A DNA stretch of 5,346 bases from Gammaproteobacteria bacterium (lineage in GTDB: Bacteria; Pseudomonadota; Gammaproteobacteria; Eutrophobiales; Eutrophobiaceae). The stretch's first letter is position 1; each line of letters begins with the position of its first letter. The stretch spans positions 1-5,346 of the forward strand of contig JAAXHV010000283.1 of assembly GCA_012270695.1 (NCBI GenBank). Reading direction: 5' to 3'. Below, piece after piece: positions 1-5,346 of this stretch. The position numbers were made by a program, and so were the translations under genes. Below the pieces are notes generated by a model that saw nothing but the letters and a program-made list of their open reading frames with translations, was not told the origin of the DNA and ran no database searches.

Positions 1-1455
1 AACTGTTCCTATGTGTGCAGCCTGTTTCGCCCGGAAATTTATCGCGACCTGGAGCTTGCCCGCCACGGCCTGCAAGTCATTCCTTATGAAGGCGGCATCA
101 CCTTCATGCGCAACGGGGATTATTTCGGTAATTACGGCGACAAGGAACGCCAATACCGGGAAATGGCCAGACATTCAAGGCGTGACGCCGACGCATACCA
201 GCGCTATGAGGCTGACGTGATGCGCCAGACCCGGCTGATTCGCCCGCTACTGATGAGGACCCCGCCCGACCCTGCGTCATTCATGCCACGCGACCTGATG
301 GAAATGGCGCACCTGATAAAAACCTGTTGGGACCTGGGCGAGGACGTCCTGTATGACACTATCCGCTTCTGGACCATGAGTATCGCTGATTTTCTTGATG
401 AATATTTTGAAACGGATATCGTCAAGGCGCACCTGGCCGGCAGCGGTATTATCGGCACGGCCCTGGGCGTTTATTCCCCCGGAACGGCCTATGTGCTCCT
501 GCATCACTATATGGGCGACGTGGACGGCAGTATCGGTTCATGGGGGTTTGCCCGGGGCGGCATGGGGGCTATTGCCAACGCCCTGGCCGGCGCCGTCCGG
601 GCCTTTGGCGGCGAGATTAAAGTCAGCGCCGGAGTGGATAAAATCCTGGTAGCCGATAGACGGGCCAAGGGCGTCGTACTGGAAAACGGTGACGAGTATT
701 ATGCCGACATCGTCGTTTCCAATCTTGACCCGAAACGCACCTTCCTGAACATCATGGACGAGCGCGACCTGCCGCAAGAGCTAGTCAGCAAGGCGCGGAA
801 TTTCAAGATCCGCGGGTCTTCCGGGAAACTCAATATCGCACTGGACGGCATGCCGACCTTTCACGCGATACAGAGTGATCATGAGTTGCTGAAGGCGGAT
901 TTCCATTTCATCGATTCGCTGGAGCGCATGGAAAAAGCCTATGATGACTGGAAGAACGGCACTTGGTCGAAAGACCCTTACCTGGACACCTTGATCCCCA
1001 CCCGGGTGGATCCGACCATGGCCCCGCCCGGCAAACACATGATGAGCGTATTTGTCCAGTACTGTCCGCCGCAAGTGGACGGCCGCGACTGGACCGACGA
1101 TCAGCGCGACCAGTTCGGTCAAACCGTTATCGAGCAGATAGCGGAATACAGCCCCGATTTCAAAGACTTGATCCTGCACGCGGAGGTGCGCACGCCGCGC
1201 GAACTGGAAAACGAAGTGGGCCTGACCGAGGGCAATATTTTCCAGGGTGAACTGACCATGGACCAACTGCTGTTCAACAGGCCGTTCCCCGGCTATGCCC
1301 AATACCGGGGGCCTGTCAGGGGCATGTATATGTCCGGTTCCGGCACTCATCCGGGCGGCGGCGTCATGGGCGCGCCGGGCGCCAACTCCGCCAGGGAAAT
1401 ACTCAGAGACCTGGGACGAAACAACATCGTACCGGAAGCATTCAGCGATGACTGA
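1..1455 (+). CDS. FAD-dependent oxidoreductase, phytoene desaturase/PYROXD2-like (5' partial)
   Basis: This is a flavoprotein oxidoreductase of the phytoene-dehydrogenase-like group (COG1233), truncated at its N-terminus by the window edge. The reading frame is open from base 1, giving 484 visible residues before TGA at 1453. Compared with the complete paralogue downstream, about 55 residues are missing, including the Rossmann GxGxxG motif. Visible landmarks are the Ser-Tyr-x-x-Ser-Leu-x-Arg-Pro-Glu substrate-domain segment at residues 3-12, Gly-Gly-Met-Gly at 186-189, Val-Ser-Asn-Leu-Asp-Pro at 239-244 (start of the second FAD-domain part), KLNIALDGMP at 276-285, and the C-terminal FAD-binding signature GMYMSGSGTHPGGGVMG at 441-457. 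The last motif is typical of the PYROXD2 subgroup. The family oxidises C-C or C-N bonds with FAD; the substrate here is unknown. A cytosolic location is likely, since no membrane segment is seen in the visible part. The stop overlaps the next gene by 8 bases, so the two are probably co-translated. An apparent start at base 13 (GTG) lies inside the conserved domain and is not the real start. Confidence 0.9.
   Translation, partial: NCSYVCSLFRPEIYRDLELARHGLQVIPYEGGITFMRNGDYFGNYGDKERQYREMARHSRRDADAYQRYEADVMRQTRLIRPLLMRTPPDPASFMPRDLMEMAHLIKTCWDLGEDVLYDTIRFWTMSIADFLDEYFETDIVKAHLAGSGIIGTALGVYSPGTAYVLLHHYMGDVDGSIGSWGFARGGMGAIANALAGAVRAFGGEIKVSAGVDKILVADRRAKGVVLENGDEYYADIVVSNLDPKRTFLNIMDERDLPQELVSKARNFKIRGSSGKLNIALDGMPTFHAIQSDHELLKADFHFIDSLERMEKAYDDWKNGTWSKDPYLDTLIPTRVDPTMAPPGKHMMSVFVQYCPPQVDGRDWTDDQRDQFGQTVIEQIAEYSPDFKDLILHAEVRTPRELENEVGLTEGNIFQGELTMDQLLFNRPFPGYAQYRGPVRGMYMSGSGTHPGGGVMGAPGANSAREILRDLGRNNIVPEAFSDD
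1434..1438 (+). promoter_or_regulatory. Probable ribosome binding site for the second oxidoreductase
   Basis: GGAAG lies 9 bases before the ATG at 1448, inside the end of the upstream gene. It is only a moderate match to the Shine-Dalgarno consensus. Because the upstream stop codon (1453-1455) lies just past this ATG, translational coupling probably supports initiation. Confidence 0.45.
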
Positions 1456-3016
1456 TCGATTCGATGCGGTCATTATCGGGGCAGGTCACAACGGCCTGGT
1501 CTGCGCGTCTTACCTGGCCCGCGCCGGTCGTTCGCTGCTGGTGCTTGAAGCAAACGATCAGGTCGGCGGCGCAGCAATTACCCGGGAATTCGCCCCCGGT
1601 TATTCCATCTCGGCAGGGGCGCATTTGCTCCACCTGCTGTCACCGCGCATCATCTCGGACCTGGGTCTGGAACAGCACGGCCTGAAATGGGCAGCCACCG
1701 ATTTGAAAACTGTCGCGTTGTCCGCTGACGGCAACCATCTCACCATGAGCGGGAATGCTATTGACGGTGACGAACTATCCGACGCTGATCGCGCCGCCTA
1801 TCCCTTGTTCATGCAAAAATACCGGCGTTTTGCCGGCGTGCTGCACAAGACCTTCGTGGGTCGTCCGCCCCGTCTGGCCCATAACAGCCCCGCGGAGCTG
1901 GCGCAACTGGCCGGACTGGGCCTGAACCTGCGACTGCTGGGCCGGGAGCTGATGCAGGAATTGCTGCGCACCGGCGCAATCAACATCTACGACGTGCTGC
2001 AGGAGACCTTTGCCGGCGACCTGCTGAAAGGCGCCCTAGGCCTGGATGCCCTGCTCGGCAGTAACCTGGGGCCCCGGTCGCCCGGTTCGGTACTGACCTA
2101 CCTGTACCGGCTGACAGGGCAGTTACACGGCAACGGTAGTGGAGTCGCGCTACCTGTGGGAGGAATGGGAACGGTCAGCCAGGCGCTGCGCAACGTTGCG
2201 GAAGCCGCGGGCGTGGAAATCAGGACAGCAACGCCGGTCAAGCGGGTTCTGCTGGATCGGGACCGGGTGACCGGCGTTGAAACGCTGGCCGGTGAACGCA
2301 TCGACAGCAGGCTGGTCGTATCCAATGCCGACCCCAGAACCACGTTTCTGCAACTGGTTGGCGCCAGGAATATAGAGACCGGTTTCGCAAGACGTATCGG
2401 TAACATCCGCATGCAGGGCAAGGCGGCAAAACTGCACCTGGCCCTGGACGGTTTACCGGTTTTCAGGGGGCTGACAACCGCGCAATCAGGCCAGCGCCTG
2501 CTGATCGCGCCCTCACTGCATCACCTTGAGCGCGCGTTTGATCACTCCAAGTACGGCAGATTTTCGGAGCGGCCTGTCATGGAGATCAGCGTCCCTTCCC
2601 TCCAGGACGCCGGCCTTGCGCCGAAGGGCAAACACGTCCTCTCCGCCGTAGTCCAGTATACACCCTTCAGGCTTTGCTCAGGGTGGGAATCCGGCAGAGA
2701 CGCCTTCAAGCAGTTGCTGATCGGACAACTGGAGGAATATGCTCCCGGCATCGGCAAGCAAATCGTCGCTGATGAATTGCTCACCCCTCCTGACCTGGAA
2801 ACAGAATTCAACATCCACGGCGGGCACTGGCATCACGGTGAATACAGCCTGGATCAATTCATGATGTTGCGCCCCGTCCCAGGCGCTGCACGCTATGCAA
2901 CGCCGGTTACGGGTTTATACCTGTGTGGCGCCGGTTGCCATCCGGGCGGCGGCGTCATGGGTCTACCCGGACGCAATGCCGCAACCGAGATACTGAAACA
3001 GGAGAAACCCTGGTGA
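1448..3016 (+). CDS. FAD-dependent oxidoreductase, phytoene desaturase/PYROXD2-like
   Basis: This is a complete 522-residue flavoprotein of the COG1233 phytoene-desaturase-like group, the usual length for the family. The ATG at 1448 is chosen because it places the Rossmann FAD/NAD-binding motif at its normal N-terminal position: GAGHNG at residues 11-16, the ribose-binding acidic residue Glu34 at the end of the second beta strand, and Gly-Gly at 40-41. An upstream in-frame extension would run far into the previous gene and add an unrelated Arg/Pro/Ala-rich tail. Further landmarks are Gly-Gly-Met-Gly at 238-241, Val-Ser-Asn-Ala-Asp-Pro at 291-296, KLHLALDGLP at 328-337 and GLYLCGAGCHPGGGVMG at 489-505. 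All of these align in order with the upstream gene, so the pair arose by duplication, though they are well diverged. The predicted reaction is FAD-linked oxidation of an unknown substrate, possibly an amine given the neighbouring genes. No signal peptide or membrane helix is evident. The stop overlaps the start of the GcvT-like gene by 4 bases. Confidence 0.93.
   Translation: MTDRFDAVIIGAGHNGLVCASYLARAGRSLLVLEANDQVGGAAITREFAPGYSISAGAHLLHLLSPRIISDLGLEQHGLKWAATDLKTVALSADGNHLTMSGNAIDGDELSDADRAAYPLFMQKYRRFAGVLHKTFVGRPPRLAHNSPAELAQLAGLGLNLRLLGRELMQELLRTGAINIYDVLQETFAGDLLKGALGLDALLGSNLGPRSPGSVLTYLYRLTGQLHGNGSGVALPVGGMGTVSQALRNVAEAAGVEIRTATPVKRVLLDRDRVTGVETLAGERIDSRLVVSNADPRTTFLQLVGARNIETGFARRIGNIRMQGKAAKLHLALDGLPVFRGLTTAQSGQRLLIAPSLHHLERAFDHSKYGRFSERPVMEISVPSLQDAGLAPKGKHVLSAVVQYTPFRLCSGWESGRDAFKQLLIGQLEEYAPGIGKQIVADELLTPPDLETEFNIHGGHWHHGEYSLDQFMMLRPVPGAARYATPVTGLYLCGAGCHPGGGVMGLPGRNAATEILKQEKPW
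3000..3004 (+). promoter_or_regulatory. Shine-Dalgarno site that fixes the GTG start of the GcvT-like gene
   Basis: AGGAG lies 8 bases before the GTG at 3013, within the last codons of the upstream oxidoreductase. Its strength and spacing select GTG 3013 over an in-frame ATG at 2923, which lies inside the upstream gene. Confidence 0.8.
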
Positions 3017-4197
3017 CGCTGCGGGAAGCACAACAGCGCGTATTACCCACCCCGTTCCATAGCCGCACCTCGGCTGTGTGCGAGACCAATCTCTGGTCGT
3101 CCTGGAAGGGGTATACCGTCGTTGATTGTTATACCAGCCTGGAAGACGAATATTTCGCTATTCGCAACGCCACCTCAGTATTCGACCTCAGTCCCATGAC
3201 CAAGTATCGCATCACCGGCAAGGAGGGCATGGCTTACCTGGATAAACTGATGACGCGCAGGATGGACAGGCTGACCCCGGGGCGCGTCCTCTACGCGCTC
3301 TGGTGCAATGACAGGGGACACGTGCTGGACGACGGAACGGTTTTCCAACTGGACGAAAACCACTGGCGCCTGTGCTCGCAGGAGCGCCACCTGGACTGGC
3401 TGCTGACAACGGCAACGGGCTTCGACGTTGAGATCCATGATGAATCGGATGAAGTTGTCGCACTGGCCGTACAGGGACCCACTTCCTGCCGTACACTGAA
3501 GGCCATGAACCTGGCGGGCATCGAAGACCTGAAACCGTTTGCGTCACGCCGCTTCCCTTTTGAGGGTGCTGAATTACTGGTATCACGCACCGGCTTCACC
3601 GGCGACCTGGGTTATGAGTTGTGGATTGAACCGGGCCGCGCGGAAAGATTGTGGGATGCCCTGTTTTCAGCGGGGAACCCCTTTGGTATTCTGCCTGTCG
3701 GCGGTCAGGCCCTGGACATGGCTCGAATCGAGGCCGGGTTCATACAAGCAGGAGTGGAATTCGTGCCGGCGGCGACCGTGGTGCGCCCGCACCGGGGTCG
3801 TTCTCCATTTGAACTGGGTCTCGGCCGGCTGGTGCATTTCGATAAACCGATCTTCAACGGCAGGAGAGCTCTGCTGGAGGAACGGAAGCAGGGATCGCGC
3901 TACCGCCTGGTCAAGCTGGACATTGCCGGCAACAAGCCGGCTGGTGATGCATTCATTTATAACCGCAAACAGAAAGTCATCGGCCATGTGACTTCCGCAG
4001 TCTGGTCGCCGAGCGCCAAGATGAATATCGCCCTCGCCTCATTGGAGATGCCCTGGGGCAGACCGGACGATGAACTGTATGCCGAGGTCTATTACAATAG
4101 CGAATTACAGTGGAAGCGTCTGCTGGCCCGATGTAAGGTGGTGGAAGACGCTTTTTTTGATCCGCCGCGGCGGCATAAGACCCCGGCGGAATGCTGA
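3013..4197 (+). CDS. GcvT-like tetrahydrofolate-dependent aminomethyltransferase/demethylase
   Basis: This 394-residue protein has the glycine-cleavage T-protein fold. The family transfers one-carbon units from an amine, thioether or aryl ether to tetrahydrofolate; members include GcvT, the dimethylglycine and sarcosine dehydrogenase C-terminal domains, DmdA and LigM. In order one sees the N-terminal segment around SVFDLSPMTKYRITG (55-69), the folate-site region Asn-Asp-Arg-Gly-His-Val-Leu-Asp-Asp (99-107, whose aspartates match the catalytic acid region of T-proteins), Gln-Gly-Pro (154-156), the signature RTGFTGDLGYE (192-202), ALDMARIEAGF (233-243), and a C-terminal barrel with IGHVTSAVWSPS (323-334). 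A leading stretch of about 50 residues (TPFHSRTS, WSSWKGYTVVDCYTS) is longer than in classical GcvT and suggests a side branch that does not serve the glycine-cleavage complex. No gcvH or gcvP is nearby. The GTG start overlaps the upstream TGA (GTGA) and has a strong AGGAG site. The substrate is unknown; an N-methyl or aminomethyl group from an amine is the best contextual guess. Confidence 0.9.
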   Translation: MTLREAQQRVLPTPFHSRTSAVCETNLWSSWKGYTVVDCYTSLEDEYFAIRNATSVFDLSPMTKYRITGKEGMAYLDKLMTRRMDRLTPGRVLYALWCNDRGHVLDDGTVFQLDENHWRLCSQERHLDWLLTTATGFDVEIHDESDEVVALAVQGPTSCRTLKAMNLAGIEDLKPFASRRFPFEGAELLVSRTGFTGDLGYELWIEPGRAERLWDALFSAGNPFGILPVGGQALDMARIEAGFIQAGVEFVPAATVVRPHRGRSPFELGLGRLVHFDKPIFNGRRALLEERKQGSRYRLVKLDIAGNKPAGDAFIYNRKQKVIGHVTSAVWSPSAKMNIALASLEMPWGRPDDELYAEVYYNSELQWKRLLARCKVVEDAFFDPPRRHKTPAEC

Positions 4198-4215
4198 ATG
4201 AGTTTAAAACACAGG

Positions 4216-4245
4216 TTGACAGCCATATCTTCCGACCAGGCTAAC
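4216..4245 (+). promoter_or_regulatory. Candidate sigma70-type promoter ahead of the ligase gene
   Basis: A perfect TTGACA (4216-4221) is followed after 18 bases by GCTAAC (4240-4245), which matches only the central TAA of the -10 consensus. It sits in the only intergenic gap of the window. Transcription would begin near 4252 and give a leader of only a few bases before the GTG at 4259, which would fit the absence of a Shine-Dalgarno site there. The weak -10 keeps confidence low; read-through from the upstream genes is also likely. Confidence 0.3.
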
Positions 4246-4258
4246 CTACCGTAGCACA

Positions 4259-5346
4259 GTGAAAACCCAGAAACGAGGCAGTATCGAAGAATTGCAGGAG
4301 TTCCTGGAGCAACACCCCCGGGTGAAGATGGTGGAACTCCTGCTGCCCGATATCAACGGCATCCTGCGGGGCAAGCGCATCGGCAGGGATGAACTTGAGA
4401 CCTTGTACCGGCAGGGTCTTAAGATGTGCGCGTCGACACCGTTTGTCGACAGTCGTGGAGAGATTACCTTTGACATCGGTATCGGTACCCGGGACGGAGA
4501 CCCGGATATCATGAGTTATCCGGTGGCAGGCACCCTGGCGCCGGTTCCCTGGCTGGGCGCTTCATCCATTGCCCAGGTGTTCGTTTCCCTGCACGATCTG
4601 GAAGGCGCTCCCTGGTATGCCGACCCCCGGCATGTACTGGTGCGCGTCTGTGAAAAACTGCGGGAATCGGGTTTGCGGGCCGTCATCGCGGCAGAGTTCG
4701 AGTTCTACCTGCTGGAACCGGGCGACAGCGCCACCCCGCGCCCCTGGCTGGGCAGCATTCCCGGCACCGGTCTGAAACAGGAAGGGTTACAGTACGGCGC
4801 CATGGAAGACTTGTGGGAATGCGATTCCTTTCTCGTGGATGTACACCAATACTGTGAAGCTCAAAACGTCCCCGCGAATACCGCGCTGCCTGAATTTTCC
4901 CCGGGGCAGTTTGAGATCAACCTGCACCATGAAGATGACCCGGTAAGCGCCTGCGATCACGGCGCAATGCTCAAGCGCATCATCAAGGGAACGGCTTTTA
5001 AACATGGTCTGGGCGCAGCCTTCATGGCAAAGCCCTTTGTCGACCACTCCGGAAGCGGCCTGCATATCCATGTGAGCCTGCTCGATGAACAGGGAAATAA
5101 CGTCTTCGCTGACTCTGAAGCCATGACGAGTCCGGCTGTTTCCCCCACGCTGGAACACGCCGTTGGCGGCCTGCAACAGACCATGGCCGAAGCGATGGCC
5201 GTTTTTGCTCCCAATGCCAACTCCTATCGGCGCCTGCAACCTGAATCTTTCGTTCCGCTATCTCCGAACTGGGGATACAACCACCGTGCAGTTGCCCTGC
5301 GCGTGCCGGTTTCCGGTAATCAGGATATGCGTATCGAACACCGTGT
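4259..5346 (+). CDS. Glutamine synthetase family ligase, gamma-glutamylamide synthetase-like (3' partial)
   Basis: This is an ATP-dependent glutamate-amine ligase of the glutamine synthetase family, with 362 residues visible. Family members run to about 440-470, so roughly 100 are missing beyond the window. The N-terminal beta-grasp domain shows LLPDINGILRGKRI at 28-41. Catalytic-domain motifs follow: the metal/ATP glutamates in Glu-Phe-Glu-Phe (146-149), Glu212 and Glu219 in the Pro-Glu-Phe-Ser-Pro-Gly-Gln-Phe-Glu segment, His269 in GSGLHIHVSL, Asn-Ser-Tyr-Arg-Arg (321-325), Arg343, and Arg-Ile-Glu-His-Arg (358-362). The ammonium-site residues of true glutamine synthetases (the Asp50 and flap Glu327 positions) appear absent, which points to PuuA-, GlnA3- or GMAS-type use of an organic amine. 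GTG 4259 is taken as start because the next in-frame codon upstream that matters is a stop at 4217, no ATG/GTG/TTG lies between, and the helix before the RGK motif has normal length from here. No good ribosome binding site precedes it. It lies 61 bases after the GcvT-like gene and is probably in the same operon. Confidence 0.9.
   Translation, partial: MKTQKRGSIEELQEFLEQHPRVKMVELLLPDINGILRGKRIGRDELETLYRQGLKMCASTPFVDSRGEITFDIGIGTRDGDPDIMSYPVAGTLAPVPWLGASSIAQVFVSLHDLEGAPWYADPRHVLVRVCEKLRESGLRAVIAAEFEFYLLEPGDSATPRPWLGSIPGTGLKQEGLQYGAMEDLWECDSFLVDVHQYCEAQNVPANTALPEFSPGQFEINLHHEDDPVSACDHGAMLKRIIKGTAFKHGLGAAFMAKPFVDHSGSGLHIHVSLLDEQGNNVFADSEAMTSPAVSPTLEHAVGGLQQTMAEAMAVFAPNANSYRRLQPESFVPLSPNWGYNHRAVALRVPVSGNQDMRIEHR

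Noticed and set aside
1295..1447. A 51-codon upstream extension of the second oxidoreductase
   Set aside because: It would put the Rossmann motif about 60 residues from the N-terminus and overlaps the conserved end of the first gene. ATG 1448 gives the standard N-terminus.
781..1473. A 230-codon open frame on the - strand
   Set aside because: It lies fully antisense to the first oxidoreductase, whose conserved motifs continue through this stretch. Its translation shows no recognisable domain; it is a by-product of GC-rich codons.
1822..1836. Inverted repeat CCGGC-GTTTT-GCCGG
   Set aside because: It is a short stem inside the second oxidoreductase, not at a boundary, and is expected by chance in GC-rich coding sequence.
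2157..2170. A strong Shine-Dalgarno-like GGGAGGAATGGG suggesting an internal start
   Set aside because: It encodes the conserved Gly-Gly-Met-Gly motif shared with the paralogue. Starting here would remove the whole FAD-binding N-terminus.
2923..3012. A 30-codon N-terminal extension of the GcvT-like gene from an ATG at 2923
   Set aside because: The added residues are Arg-rich and unrelated to the family, they lie inside the conserved C-terminus of the upstream gene, and the GTG at 3013 has a well-spaced AGGAG site.
3925..3941. Inverted repeat GCCGGC-AACAA-GCCGGC
   Set aside because: It is a perfect 6-base stem inside the GcvT-like gene with no T tract and no gene boundary nearby. GC-rich Ala-Gly and Pro-Ala-Gly codons explain it.
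4152..4173. A run of seven T followed by the palindrome CCGCCGCGGCGG, considered as a terminator or frameshift site
   Set aside because: The T run precedes the palindrome, the opposite order to an intrinsic terminator on this strand, and both lie in codons of the GcvT-like C-terminus, which reads through to a normal stop. The palindrome leaves almost no loop.

Overview
The window is wholly coding, apart from one gap of about 60 bases, and every gene lies on the + strand. It looks like an internal slice of a bacterial catabolic operon. The base composition is moderately GC-rich, gene packing is tight with overlapping stop and start codons, and a classical Shine-Dalgarno site precedes one gene. 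Together with the protein families present, this fits a proteobacterium, perhaps a marine or soil gammaproteobacterium; the lineage is an inference. No RNA gene, mobile element, CRISPR array or replication origin is visible.

Layout: (1) bases 1-1455 hold the 3' part of a phytoene-desaturase/PYROXD2-like FAD-dependent oxidoreductase whose dinucleotide-binding N-terminus lies upstream of the window. (2) Bases 1448-3016 hold a complete second member of the same family, which overlaps the first by 8 bases and is a divergent tandem paralogue. (3) Bases 3013-4197 hold a complete GcvT-like (glycine-cleavage T-protein fold) tetrahydrofolate-dependent aminomethyltransferase or demethylase, which overlaps the previous gene by 4 bases and has a strong AGGAG site. 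(4) After a 61-base gap with a possible sigma70-type promoter, bases 4259-5346 hold the first 362 residues of a glutamine-synthetase-family ligase cut off by the window end.

Working model (inference): the ligase joins glutamate to an amine, as PuuA does with putrescine or GMAS with methylamine. One or both flavoproteins oxidise the amine or an N-methyl group, and the GcvT-like protein moves the released one-carbon unit to tetrahydrofolate. The ligase appears to lack both residues that bind and deprotonate ammonium in true glutamine synthetases, which favours an organic amine as substrate. I know of no characterised pathway with this exact gene set, so the substrate is open.
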